This document shows positions 52,302 through 64,000 of a DNA stretch of 64,000 bases, piece by piece. The stretch is from Echinococcus granulosus (lineage: Eukaryota > Platyhelminthes > Cestoda > Cyclophyllidea > Taeniidae): the NCBI RefSeq assembly GCF_000524195.1, contig NW_020170383.1, positions 1,496,713 through 1,560,712 on the forward strand, in the 5' to 3' direction. The notes beneath the pieces were generated by a model. That model did not search any database and was not told the DNA's origin. It worked only from the letters and a program-made list of their open reading frames with translations. A program made the translations under genes and the position numbers. Every line of letters starts with the position of its first letter. Positions within the stretch are counted from its first letter, which is position 1.

Positions 52302-53841
52302 ATGGAATCGGATAGATTTGACTACCTCTTCAAGTTTCTGATTATCGGCAATGCTGGAACTGGCAAAACTTGCATCCTAAGGCGTTACACTGAGCGGAAG
52401 TTTTTTCCCAACACACAACATACTATTGGGGCTGAATTTGGTAGTCGAGTCATCAGTGTGGATGGAACTCATGTAAAAATTCAGATTTGGGATACTGCAG
52501 GTGAACTACTGGGCATATAATGACCTTTGGTTCTTGTAAATCTTGATTTCTCAACTGTTCGATTATTATATCATCGTGGATTTGTATATCCTATTCTAGC
52601 ATAGTTTACTGCCGAGCCAGATGCCACGGGGTTTCATCGCATTCAGACTCTCCTTACTAGCCCTATTTTTCCATATATCTTACAACTGTCGAAGTGGTCG
52701 TGACAACATTTCACGCATGCAAATTCTTTTCGTGATTTCTCTAGGACAGGAACGTTTCCGTTCGATGGCTCGGTCCTACTACCACGACGCGGTGGGCACT
52801 CTACTTGTCTACGACATCACCAACCGTACCTCTTTTGGCGCCGTCGAACAGTGGCTGGGTGACGCGCGTCAGCTCGCCACGCCTGGTGTCGTCGTAATCC
52901 TCGTCGGCAATAAGAAGGATCTCCAGGTTGACCTCTTTCCTGGCCTGCCTTTATCAACCGAGTAGTTACGGACGGGGCTTATTTGCATTTTCTAAGATAG
53001 AAATTGTGGTACATTTGCTAAATTGTTTAGTTCCGTATCCAGTTGACTGACTTGGTGCTCTTATACCATTATTTCGGGTTGCGATTAGCCAGGTTTCCGC
53101 ACTCTTTTTTCAATGAGATATATACTAGTTTTATTGCTCCTCGCACATGAGCAGAGGATGGAATTTAGAAGGGAACGGCCACTAATGGCATCTTTTGTCC
53201 TTTGGGAGCATCGCGAGAGAGAATGACAAGTTAGTTTGTAACCTGTCGTTTTCCGTGTTTATTTCAGTTTTAAAGCCCTTGTAAAACTGCTCTTATATTG
53301 CACTAAAATGAATTGTACCACCCATTTTTCTTTATGGAGGGTCCAGTTTTTGTAAATGATTATAATACCATTTTTTCATTCTGTAGTTTTCGCAATCTGT
53401 CATTTTACGCTGCATTAACTGAGTCGACCGATGGGCACTGAATTTCTTTGTTAAGACACATATGTAAAATGGGCTGCACTTTTTTCCATACCAATACTTT
53501 CGTAAAACGGCATTGGTATCGTCACGTTTATGCAGTCGTCTACTTCACAGGATACGGATGGTCAAGTGACGCACTGGGAGGCGAATACATTTGCGCAGGA
53601 GAATGGGCTACAGTTTATCGAGACCTCAGCCTTGACGGGGGAAAATATTGATGACGCCTTTACATCGTGTGTACGGGTCCTGTTGAGCAAGGTGAAGTCA
53701 GGCGAGTTGGGCGCTGATCGCCTATTGGGCGGAAGTAACAAACAGCACCTCCAAGCGGTCAATCTCACTGCTACCGCTACGTCCGTCTCCGCATCGGAGT
53801 CCTCTGCTGCTACTGCTCATCCCGATACATGCTTGTGCTAA
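52302..53841 (+). CDS. RAB4: Small GTPase Rab4, three exons
   Basis: Rab4 drives fast recycling from early endosomes to the plasma membrane. Exons 52302-52500, 52745-52926 and 53551-53841 join in phase to 223 aa, close to the roughly 218 aa of human RAB4A. Motifs: P-loop GNAGTGKT (16-23), switch I HTIGAEFG (40-47; Thr41), WDTAGQERFRS (63-73; Gln68), GNKKD (121-125), ETSALTGEN (151-159), and the C-terminal CLC for double geranylgeranylation. The N-terminal [15 protein letters not shown] and the SGEL segment in the tail mark it as Rab4 rather than Rab2, Rab11 or Rab14. The tail before CLC is Thr/Ser/Ala-rich and unlike human. The start [13 protein letters not shown] matches the family length, so no upstream coding exon is needed. 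The 3' end faces RAD1. Possible ATTAAA signals are at 54212 and 54258. Confidence 0.95.
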
Positions 53842-54990
53842 GCACTCCATCCCCATCGCCCTTCCTGCATCTCTACTGCGCTACTGCCAGCTGGTATTCT
53901 TTTGCCGTTTTAGGCTCAGTGTGAGTTCCATCTTACCCGCCTAGCGTTCCATGGACAATATCATGGAATCTTTATAAGCTCATTTTGGTGTTTTCACCGT
54001 AGTGGATCAGCACCCTTGATACCATTGAACACCCTCCGAAACTTCCTAGTCCCATTGTATCAATAGCAGATTCGACACATGGTAGGTAGCAGTGATGCAC
54101 TTAACCAAGACCCATGCTGTTCGAGCTTTCTCATCATTTATTTGTATTGTGTTTAGTGTACACACCGCTAAGTTATTAGCTATGCGTCCTGGCTCTTGGC
54201 TCTAACCCCCAATTAAAAGCGGGACTTCTATTTATTTAAGCGTAGTGTTATTCCCACATTAAAGTAGGATATAGCAAGGCCATTGCAGAATCAGTTGACA
54301 GCATTCTCCCACTTTTCAAATAAGGCAAAAGGCTGGGGTTACTTTCCGCACTCGTGGTCAGGTGAGGTTGCCTCCGTGAATGTGCTGTCTTGTAATGCCG
54401 CCACCTTATTAGTCTTTTGCTCACTTTTAGGTGAACGACACTTCACACTACCCCCTTCACTTCGCCTCTGTTGATGTTGTGAAGTTCTTGGTTTTATTTC
54501 AGAAGTCGACGGAATCATGACGCTTTTGTTTTTGTATCCACTTTAACCCAACAACAATTCCACTATCGTGAAACATCTTCATCACGCTTTCCTCACCAAA
54601 TGTCTGGATCCCTTTTCGATGACCCGAAGGGCTAAACACCTTCACCACCGGTTTTTGTCCTGTAATGCAAGACACCAAACTACCCTGGGTAATGTATTCG
54701 ACTGGCTACAGAATTTTGCAATAACAGCGTATCCTCCAAGAGTAGAACCTTGGTTTTCAAAGCTTAGAACCATTTGGATGACATTCGTCTATCAGGAAAA
54801 ACGATACTGTCTGAATGCATGGTATCATAATGTTTTATAAAGCTGCATTAGGGAATCGAAAACAAGTCTGAGAAAATAGTCATCTTTACGAGGCGCCACC
54901 CCTAAGCTGTGCCACTGTATCAGCGTTCACGAAGCCACATTCATCCGGCTCGTTGACATCAGGAACGCACTAAAAATGCAAAGGAATTTA
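53842..54990. other. Convergent 3' region of RAB4 and RAD1
   Basis: Probably the 3' UTR of RAB4 plus spacer. Candidate ATTAAA signals on + occur at 54212-54217 and 54258-54263. An open frame at 54568-54840 (+) has no recognisable domain. The RAD1 poly(A) signal touches the right edge. Confidence 0.5.
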
Positions 54991-54992
54991 TT
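54987..54992 (-). terminator. RAD1 poly(A) signal overlapping the stop codon
   Basis: On the minus strand the sequence reads TAATAAA: the TAA stop (54993-54991) shares its last two bases with AATAAA (54992-54987). If used, the 3' UTR would be only about 15-30 nt. Confidence 0.55.
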
Positions 54993-55932
54993 AGATGGGG
55001 GGAGGCTCGCTGCATTCACTCACAAAAAATTCAACAAAGGAGGAGGTTGAGTCGCTGCTCCCAGCTTGTATCATGTACTGCAACGAGAGGAAGCCGCGGT
55101 CATTCATGCGCAACGAGATGCGAGAAGAGAGGGCTAAGGCACGGTTTGTGGAGGGACGAAGAAGGGAGAGGCGGTAGCGCGCGACACAGGGCTCCGAAGT
55201 GGAGCACTCGAACACCTCGACGGGGTCTGAGTCGCGAGGGAAATCGTAGTGTGTCGTGCCTGCAAAGCCGTAGGTGGTGAGTCGCAGACGTGGTTGTGGA
55301 AGTGTAGGCGGAATGATAGCGACTTCGAGTACGTCACTAGTTACGTCCAGCTCCGAGAAGGCCTCTCGCATGCATTCGGGCTTCATGATGACTTTGCTGA
55401 TAAGTTGACTACTGGTGAAGTCGAAATCGAGTACTTCGAGGGCATCCATGGTCTTTATGTTGCACTCTGCAACTACGCCACTGTCTTCAAGACTACAGCA
55501 TTAGACTCAGACCAGTGCTCACAGTAGATCTAGGGTGCCACCATAATCCTTGTAGCAGAGGATCACCGAAGTTAATGAGTTGTTGTTGTTGACACCAAAT
55601 ACAGATAGACAATCCTAGAAGTGCTGACAAGTCATGGGCCTACGAGTAGAACGTTCAAATTTATCTTAAATGCAATAATAGGTTGCGTAATCCTGTAGTC
55701 CTGAAACATTTCCGACTGCATGAAAGCGCTTCCTTGGACACATTTTGCATCTTCGACGGTTACCTTCACCCCATTTTTGGAGATAAAGATTGTTGAAATC
55801 TAGGCGTTGACATTTCAGTCATTAACCACTTACATCACGAAAGTGTACTGCCTTAAGTAAGTTTACGCAAGCCCGTAAGTTATCAGTTTTGGCGTAGACC
55901 AAGGGATCGCCATCCGCCGCGGGCAAAGTCAT
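54991..55932 (-). CDS. RAD1: RAD1, checkpoint clamp (9-1-1) subunit, four exons
   Basis: RAD1 forms the RAD9-RAD1-HUS1 ring, a PCNA-like clamp loaded at damaged DNA that activates ATR signalling in the nucleus. Exons: 55932-55834, 55799-55644, 55614-55523, 55492-54991. Phases join and give 282 aa, the same length as human RAD1. Conserved blocks in order: LLKAVHFRD, then SKNGVKVTVEDAKCVQGSAF, INLNVLL with DCLSVFG, ILCYKDYGGTL, EVLDFDF, REAFSELDVTSDVL, LRLTTYGFAGTTHYDFPRDS, SLLRPSTNRAL, and NDRGFLSLQYMI near the end. The introns are only 34, 29 and 30 nt, each with GT...AG. The ATG follows an in-frame stop upstream. The gene is convergent with RAB4, and solo LTR copy 3 lies 587 bp upstream, oriented with the gene. 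Confidence 0.95.
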
Positions 55933-58348
55933 AGCACAGAATTTGTAAACGACCCAAGCGGTGGGGGGACCAATACCCTAACAAGCGCGTGCGCAGATAA
56001 CCAATCACTCACATTCATGGTCATCGATTTTCGAATTGCTATGAATGGTTCGTAAAAGGTTCTGTACCGGATATAAGGAAATTCTTAATTTAAGTTTATA
56101 GTGTTGTCATATACAACTTTAAAAGGTTTCTCTACAAGGTTTCATTCAAATTCCCAACGAGTAACAAAACCTTATTAAATATGGAGTCGGTGATCCACTT
56201 GAAAGGCAAACTAGTTGAAAAATTTCTATTCTGCGAACAAAAGATTCAATTAAGAGGACATTAACTCTGTATGTCTCTAATATAAATAAAAACTTGGGGG
56301 TGTCGTCAAGCCCGAATTTTCCGACGACATTCTGATGAGGTCACATTTCTAGAATAATTCAAGGGATACACTGCACTATACGTTTATTTGAATGTACCCT
56401 CTAGATGAGGTGCGTTCAGTGAACACGATTTTGGTTACGGATCGGTCGCTGTCTCCCCTTGAGGCCAAGGTGTACGCTGAGGTTGCGCCCCTTAGATCAC
56501 TGTACCCTGTTCATAATATTGTAATACGATAGTGGTTTATCCCTCGGTTCTGGTGAGGCGCCACTTTTGTACTTCGAATTAGCCCCCTTGTGCCTCGCTG
56601 GGTGGGCTGGCCTTTTGGGCCATGCCAATAGCCCAGACACCTTCTCCGTGCTGAATATATATATTCTGCCCGAGTATTGTGTCTTCTTTCGTCTTCAGGG
56701 AGTCTCGGGACGCTACAATATAATCAATAAGGAATGCCACTACCTAGTCGCTTCACCCGTTCTAGGGTGATAAGGGCTGAGGATGAGAGGATGAATACCG
56801 GGCATACTACATTATTTTTGCAAAACGGCGAATGCTTAGCCCTTGCCAAGCGGACATAACTAAGCACAGCACATCTGTCTGTCATTAGTTCTGCTACTAC
56901 TATATTTGACGTCGAAAACTAGCAATCCTTAGCTATGAACAATTTTCTCCTGTGCCATAAATTATGGCCAAAATCGGCAAGTTGTAGTTAGTCTTAACAA
57001 GAAACCAGTAGCCGTAGTAAAACGAAATTTGTGCTTAAAATGTCTTAAAAATAACAACTGGGCCATTTTAACTCAGAATTCTCTAGTTTAACCTTAGGTA
57101 GTGATACCACAAATAAAAATATCTAGGCATGATCGGTTTACAAAACGCGATCTGTGTCACCAGATTCCATTGTTTGCAACGCCAGGACGGTTTTTATTGG
57201 CCACTAGAAAAGCGGTACTTTTATAACAAGTTCGTGGTCTTTTGTTTTCCCTAGCATTGATGGACAAGTATTTGATATTGGGTTCCTTAGGTTACGCGTT
57301 AGTCTCTATTTAATTTGGTTTAATTTGGTCCAATGACCATACAGGGCGTTCTGGTAGGTGATTTTGGGGCTCTTCTAAGTTTGTTGATTATTTGACTTAC
57401 CAATCTTTTCAGGCAACTCAACAGTTATATTGCCTCCTCTGCTTCAAATTTAGGTCTTATGAATTACTGCCCCAAGCAAGTATGCTAAATCTAAGCAAAG
57501 CCTAGGAAGTTCCCCTTACTTTATGTTTACTTATGTAAACATGATTAAAGTGGCCCAGTGAGGCTTTGCGTCCAAGCCTTGCCTTCAGTATTTGGTAGTA
57601 ATGCTCTTCATTTGTTGCTGAAAAACCTTTCGGTCTACAGTAGTGCAACTCGTTTTTCTCAAATTGGATACTTCTGCTCGATTTCATTTCTGTAACTTAG
57701 AATTCCGGGTCATATGGGAAGTACCGAGTTCTTTTTTGCCCTATGATACCTTGTTATTCCTCTTAGGTATATTTTCTCGGTTGGCTAAATCGCTTCTCCA
57801 TTTAGCATGTACACAGGCGTTATCGTAATACTAACTGCTGGTTTTAATTTCCCTCTTCCATCATTTGATTGATTTGTAATGTAAAAAAAAAAACCCTAAT
57901 TTTGAAGCTGACTTTGTTCTGTAGGTTTCACTTTCGACGGTCATTAGTGGCGTTTATGTATTTCTTTAAGCCATCTGGTTCAATTAAGTTTTTGTACCTT
58001 GTGCAAATCAACATACTTCGCAAGTAGCGTTTGCGTAATGAGTTATTTTCGAAATTTAAACATCTTTGGAATTATTGGTTTATCCGTGACTTGTTTAGTC
58101 GTATCATGAAAATCGTGTATCAGCCATGTAAATCGCAGTTTAATAGTCACGAGTTTAATGGTTTCTCAAGTACTCCTAGGATCTTCCACAATGAATCCAG
58201 CAGTGCGGTCGTAATTTCAGTGGCGAAATATTGACAATTGTTTTGTTGCGCTATATATTGTCCTTGCTTTCTGGTGGATTCGGTTCATATTTTACCACTG
58301 CTAATTTTATTTTTCATGGCCGTTAATGTCTTCATGTTTTAGAACACA
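55933..58348. other. Divergent region between RAD1 (-) and SGT1 (+)
   Basis: About 2.4 kb with one solo LTR (56520-56717). The left part is RAD1 promoter or 5' UTR, the right part SGT1 promoter. The right part (about 57.0-58.3 kb) is T-rich on +. No other gene recognised. Confidence 0.55.
56520..56717 (-). mobile_element. Solo LTR, copy 3
   Basis: Reverse complement begins TGTAGCGTCCCGAGACT and ends CGTATTACA; 198 bp, almost identical to copy 2. It is flanked by a perfect 4-bp target duplication ATAT (56516-56519 and 56718-56721). There is no adjacent internal sequence, primer-binding site or partner LTR in the same orientation, so it is a solo LTR. It lies upstream of RAD1, pointing the same way as that gene. 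Confidence 0.88.
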
Positions 58349-61300
58349 ATGGCGGCAAGTGATTCTGAGTAAGTCAAATGCTCCACTTTAAAAGTTTAGA
58401 TATCAGTGGTACCAGTCCGACTCGACCGTTTTTGTCTCAGTCATGCGCAAGGGTATCGATCCAGCTACTCTTCGTGTTACCTTTGTTGAGGATGCAGTAA
58501 ACAGTCCTTCACTGACTCAGCTTATTTTACATTTTCTTAGGTCGCAATTTACATAAATAATGAACTCGCCAATCAAATTAACCTTGCTCACAAAATTGAT
58601 CCTAGTAAATCCTTATACAAATGTACACCTATGAAGATTGAGCTTAAACTGGCAAAAACCGTGAGCTCAAATTGGAGCTGCTTGGAGGGGGTCGATCCTG
58701 CGTCATCACTCAAAGTAATTGGTACGTTGTCCTTGACAAGCTCCTATTTTTGGGAATTGTCGCCCTTTGGTTTATGATCATTTCGCCTTTCACATGCCTT
58801 TACTAGTAGGACTTGCCAAAAATGTAAATTCGTTTGCTGCAAACAACTCTGAAATCAACTATAATTGTAAGTCACAGTTTGCACTTTGATAAGTTCCTTA
58901 ATAGACATTAGTTGATGGGGAAAACATATACAGAAGTGCCATGTGAGACGAGACCTTACTTACACTTTGAAAACTGAGAAATGTGAGATAGGATCTTCTT
59001 GAGTTCCCATAAACATCTACTGTTTTTCTCCAATGGTCTCAATTTTGTGGGATGCGTCTGCTAGGCCTTTCAATTTGCTTCTCAAGTTTCATCAGCTAAC
59101 GCCATCAAGCGTTTTTTGAGGGCAGTACTTTTGCAGTCTATTTTACTGTTCACATTGTTCCTTACTCTTTCATGAGTTTCACTTGCGGCAGACGCATTTT
59201 AGCACTCTGCATTAACTCACGCTATTTTGCTTGGTTAAGGATGGCGTGGAGCAGATTAAAAGATGGATCTTGCTGTGTTCTCTCCTCTTTGAGCGTGGCA
59301 CGGAGTCCGGACCGGGGCAGCGGTCTACTGCAGCGTGCCTTCATGGGCTCCTATGACACCTGTCACACTTGGACTTAAGCTATGGTGTAATACGTGTTTG
59401 TGATCGCACAGCCTCGCTAGGGCACCTCAATTGAGTAACACCTTCCAAGGGCTTGCAATCAAAGGGGCTTGGAGTTTTGGGGTTTCTCATAGGTGCTAGT
59501 ATGAGTGCTTTGATCGTTTCATCTGTGGCCAATTTCTAGTGGCATCTGATTTTTGTATTGTGAGAAGGTAAACTCCAGAAATTTCACGCACCGGAAAGCA
59601 TTTAGTTTTCTTCCATCAGGCATTGGGAATTAGACATTCAGAGTATATTGCTACGTGCGACCAGGTGGTTAGCCATTGACTTGATCTAATTCGAGCCAGA
59701 TGAATATTATCCTGTGCTAGTGATGTGTACAATCCTCAGCGTAGTCTTCTTCCCATCTGAGTCAGCTTTTAGTGTGACAGGCCTTTCAGCACCGTGATCG
59801 GACCCGTTTTGTCCGTAAGGCGTGCGTGTATATGCGCATTGTATTTTGTCAGCTCAACTTCGCGTGGGCGTGCGCACTTGTGTTATGAATTCTCCTTTTT
59901 CCACATGACTAATAATGGTACACACTTGAAGCTGGTTAGGACTATTCATTCTCTACTTTTGGTTAAACGTTTTATTATTTTAGATTGAATAGAACACAAG
60001 AATTTTTGAATTTGAGCTATGCCAGTGGTTTATTCACCATACAGGAATTTCATTTTTGAGCTAAAACGAGTTTTTACCAATTACAGCTGTTCATAACTTG
60101 AGGCATTACATGGCTTACAGTCTACTAGGTCTTTTTTGCACTCAGGTTTGCGGTCTTGTAGTGTTTCTACTGTTTTGTGCGAAAGGGAACAGACAATCGG
60201 CCATGGGACTTATTGAGGTAATTCCAAAATCTGAGGCAGTGGTTTTGATATAGCCGGTAGGGAGGAGATTACTGTTTTCTGAAGTATTGATATTTCGTAG
60301 ATGAATATGAAGCCTGTAGGGTGAGCGGCAGCTGACTGGGATTATCATAGCTGTGTTGCTGGATTCGCGCGTTAGACTGTAATTTGTTTCCAAAAATATT
60401 TTCTCATCGTTATCAATTGAGAGCTTTTGGTAACCTCCACTCATTGGTGGTTGTTTCATTCGGTTCTTTTAAAATCTTTTGGTAAAAAGATCCTCTGATT
60501 CTACTTCCTACTATGGGTCTTTTGTCCTACTTCAAGGTTAAGTAGGGGCCGCATGCGATATTTGAGCCTTACAGCTCAAAGATTGCCGTTCACTCCATCT
60601 TCCAAAGTGTTGGTCGGTACGACTCTTCAGTCCTCTTTATGTAGGTGTAAGTTTAATGGGACCTCAGCACTGTGATTTTTTACGGCTTAGCATACACGTT
60701 TTGATTATACATAAATTCTTTTTTGTTCGATGTCTCGGGATGGTGATGTATGCGTGGGTGGATCAGTGTAAGGCATTGTTTATTTTAAATTAATGCGCTT
60801 GTTTTTCGACAATTCTCGGGTAAACATTTGTGGTATATATGTAATGGTTACAAATAAATAAAATGATTGAGGAATTAGATTCGTGATTTCGTGATGGGGC
60901 GTTTTAGCATGTCAACCTAGGTATCAATCAAAATCTAATTACACTATCTCGTAGATTTTATCATCAAGATAAATCAGGAATTAAACATTTTCCAGCTGAT
61001 GAATACATCATCATAAAGCACGTACTTAGAAAACCTGCACTTATTTCTGTGTAGTAAGCTGCTTTTCTCATCGGTGGAAATGTAGAGGGGCTTTTGCGAA
61101 ACTTGGTGTTTTCTATATTGACCTGACGAAGCCGATTTTTTCACAGTATTGTCGTGAAATAGTCTTTGAACCAACTTTTTCCTTTGCTTCGGTAATTACC
61201 AATTAGTCCAAAAAATAATACAGTGCGGGACTTCAGCTGTGGCTTCTCTCCCAACAGCAGCGCAGTTTTTATAGCTGATTTTCGAAATGACATGACAAGT

Positions 61301-63502
61301 GTCTAACTGCCACACCCACTTTGCCCGATGATTCAAACGCAGTAGTTTATGGGATTGAAGCGGATATGAACCAGTGCTGCATCTGAACAAATGACGATGG
61401 ATGGTATGATTTTCATCTGATACTGTTGCAGTCGTTCACTTCGTATTTATTGAGTCGTTTACAGCTAACATTCTCGTTTTTCGACCTCGCAGTCCAATAA
61501 CATTGGATCATTGCCACTTAGTAGATTCACGGTTTCATTCAAACGCCTGCATTGAATATATCCGGCATCTTTAGCGTACCAACTCTGCTGTTTTTTTGTA
61601 AAGGAAAAACCCATTGAGGTAAATCTTACTTTAAATTCCGTTCATAGCCTGTCTATTATGTCAATGAATTATGTACATTTCATAACGCCAGTGGCAAAGA
61701 CAATGGAGCGTATGGTAGTTCAGCGGTCACATTCCTTTTGAAATGGCAGTGTTTATTACACCTAATGTGCGTCGTACCTTCTCGCTCCAATTTGCACGAC
61801 CATCTGCTGCAAGAACAACTAGAGGTGCCCATATTGCTTATGGGCACTGTCCCTCTTCATTCATATACAATAGGTGCATTGGCAAGTCTGTTATGGCTAA
61901 GAAGTGGGAAGTTTCATCTGGTCATCATTGTTAACATTCTCATGAATCACGCCGCCGTCTGAAAATGTCCAATACTTGGCCACTTTTCGGGGATTTGGAA
62001 GTTCAAGCCTATGCTGCTCCGGTAATATCAATCCTAATTATTTGCGAAGGTCCTTTACATGAGATTTTTTCAAGAAACGCGTAAACGTTTTCCTCTAGTG
62101 TTGGACCCTCTCATTTGGTTACCAATATCGCCCAAGAGTTTGGTAAGGAAAATAAAGTGTTTCAGATCTTGGTGATAATAAAACTAGCCCTCTTACGAGT
62201 TTCTTTAGCTTGATCAGTTTAACCCATTCACTGCTCTATTATGTTTTCGTTCAAGCAATTATGAAAGCCCACCACCGTGTGCTATTGTGCTTTTTTTCCC
62301 AGTCAATTCTACTCAATCTGTTTTCAAAACGACTTCTCTTTTAACATATCGGAGTATTATGTATGTACTCAATGAATCGCAGATTATGCGCAACTTTCCC
62401 CTGTTAGATGTGTCTGCGCCGAGTAAGGATGGGGACAAACCGAAAAGGGTCAACAAATCCTATCATGACTGGGATGCCGTGGCTAAAGAGGCGGACGAAA
62501 TTGAAGAAGGGGACCCCTTGAACAACCTTTTCCAGAAGATATTCAAGGACGCCAACGATGACACCAGGCGCGCTATGATCAAGAGCTTTGTAAGTGCATA
62601 GCTTGCGACTGAAATGTTTTAAACTAGTTAGTTTTCATTCTTACTGAAGGCTTTTGCTTTCACGACCAATTTTCCAACTTCTTGCCATATTCTTGGTTCT
62701 GTCACTCATCACTACCCCCAATACGTCATATTTTGGTAGTTTCAAGTTAGTAACATGACAAATCCTTAGTTATAAACAATGATATTACATTATATTGTGC
62801 CAAAACTTTCATATAACTGTATAATATTGCCTCCTATACAAACATTGCAGCAGTGTAGACTGCTTTTCCGTCAATCAACTTTTTTAAGTATTCTCAGTTA
62901 GTGAAAAAACTTATTCCCCTCAGTTGTTAGTTTCAGTTTCCTTTAGGAGATCAGATTGTTTTTGTAAAAAGGGCCAAAGCTACATTACCATCACGTTTGT
63001 GCACCCGAATAGCTACCTCATTATTGAGTCAATCAATGACCTGACGCCAAATTGTTTTATAGTTAACATGAGTAATCCAGGCGAAAATGATCATGTATTT
63101 CGGATTTACAAATGGTATTAGAACTGTATGCTGTTTAATACCATATGGAACATCTTCGTATTCAACTGGTGTGATGAATTGTTGAAGAAATTTCAGGTTT
63201 AAATGTTTTTTTTTACTGGTTGTTTTAAGATTCCTCGTGACTTGCTAAGTTATAGGGGAGTTTTTTAATGAAGTAATAATACTTTTGTCGTGTGGCTCGC
63301 AGAGCCTTGTCCGGTGATAAGTGTAAGTTTAGATCAAGAGGCTTTTTTCGGTTGGATTTGTTATTTCAAGCCTTTTGACGTCTTTTTTTTACAGACTGAA
63401 TCCAACGGAACAGTTCTGAGCACAAACTGGGACGAGGTTGGTAAGGGGAAAGTTGAGATGAAGCCCCCAGATGGCATGGAATATAAGGAATATCCTAAAT
63501 GA
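58349..63502 (+). CDS. SUGT1: SGT1 co-chaperone (CS + SGS domains, no TPR), five exons
   Basis: SGT1 is an HSP90 co-chaperone for SCF ubiquitin ligases and kinetochore assembly. Exons: 58349-58368, 58400-58496, 58541-58714, 62383-62589, 63395-63502. Phases join to 201 aa. Exon 1 codes only MAASDSE, followed by a 31-nt intron. The CS domain (about 7-90) starts [18 protein letters not shown] and includes [18 protein letters not shown] and NWSCLEG. The SGS region (about 105-201) has [41 protein letters not shown] and [15 protein letters not shown]. Vertebrate and plant SGT1 carry an N-terminal TPR; this short form resembles that of Drosophila. Intron 3 is 3.7 kb and might hide a small extra exon, since the linker between CS and SGS is variable. 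The acceptor at 62381-62382 is the least certain border. Confidence 0.92.
58715..62382 (+). other. 3.7-kb intron 3 of SGT1
   Basis: T-rich on +. Two overlapping open frames at 61738-61962 are the only ones of note; neither matches SGT1 or a family I know. No repeat copy or nested gene recognised. Confidence 0.5.
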
Positions 63503-64000
63503 GGATATAATGCCGAGTTTTGCTTGTTTGGTATATTTACTTTAAAATGTTCGTTTTGACTAATATTACAATGCATTCTGCACCTGAAGTTAATCGCTTT
63601 TGTTTCATATGGTTCATTGTTTAAATGCCTCATTTCGACTTTGCAGAGTGCGATTATTTCGTTTACACCGTCAAAGAAACGAGTTCGCACTTTGAAGCTG
63701 TTTAAGAAAGGCCAAGCTTAGCATCTATGGGGAACGACCGCTGGACAGGTTTAACACAAGTAAAGGCTTAGAGTTTTGAGATATTTAAATGGCACGGCAT
63801 CTGTGAGTAGTAGGGGGCAAGTTTAATTACGATTAGGGTACATGCACAGTTCGCCCCGAAGTTATCAGGGGTACGGAAGTAAGGTTTTTGATATCTACAT
63901 ATTTCGGTTATGGTTATTTCCTGCAGTTCGTGGTTTTAATTATTCGGAAGTAAAACTTACCCGTCGTACAATTAAAGTGCTGTTTGCATACTTTGATTTA
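63503..64000. other. Region downstream of SGT1
   Basis: Probably SGT1 3' UTR followed by intergenic DNA. An ATTAAA occurs at 63971-63976. No other gene seen before the window ends. Confidence 0.4.

Noticed and set aside
51499..56717. A single retrotransposon with LTRs at 51499 and 56520
   Set aside because: The two LTRs are in opposite orientation, each has its own distinct 4-bp target duplication, and the DNA between them is RAB4 and RAD1.
61738..61962. Two overlapping frames in SGT1 intron 3, considered as a missing SGT1 exon
   Set aside because: Neither resembles the CS-SGS linker, and the flanking exons already join in phase.

Overview
This window looks like nuclear DNA from a flatworm, most likely a tapeworm (cestode). 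The genes are metazoan and intron-rich. Several introns are only 29-44 nt long, and introns of many kilobases also occur. Three 198-bp solo LTRs of one family are present, which fits the small LTR (TRIM-type) retrotransposons reported from taeniid tapeworms. No search was run, so the taxonomic call is an inference. All gene models were read by eye from ORFs, GT/AG signals, phase consistency and remembered family motifs.

Layout. 1-7.8 kb: no gene recognised; the + strand is A-rich. 8.05-8.66 kb (-): NAC alpha subunit (NACA), main coding exon. 9.05-9.25 kb: solo LTR copy 1. 14.3-15.7 kb (+): an intronless orphan ORF of 456 codons. 17.9-30.6 kb (+): choline/ethanolamine kinase, eight exons, including a 7.4-kb intron. 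31.7-44.0 kb (-): a large NEDD4-binding-protein-2 (N4BP2)-like gene with a P-loop kinase start, CUE-like helices and a C-terminal Smr domain. 45.2-48.3 kb (-): a C2H2 zinc-finger gene, five exons. 49.5-50.8 kb (-): TMEM33, five exons. 51.50-51.70 kb: LTR copy 2. 52.3-53.8 kb (+): RAB4, three exons. 55.0-55.9 kb (-): RAD1, four exons split by introns of 29-34 nt. 56.52-56.72 kb: LTR copy 3. 58.3-63.5 kb (+): SGT1 without TPR repeats.

The genes do not form one pathway. They are housekeeping and regulatory genes: protein biogenesis (NACA), phospholipid synthesis (choline kinase), nucleic-acid processing (N4BP2-like), transcription (zinc finger), ER membrane shaping (TMEM33), endosome recycling (RAB4), DNA-damage checkpoint (RAD1) and chaperone/kinetochore assembly (SGT1). 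The most notable regional feature is that LTR copies 2 and 3 each lie about 0.6 kb upstream of a gene (RAB4 and RAD1) in the same relative orientation, which makes them candidate alternative promoters.

Limits: the last NACA exon and at least two middle exons of the N4BP2-like gene were not found. Exon borders are predictions; they are supported by reading phase and, in conserved regions, by continuity of the protein family.
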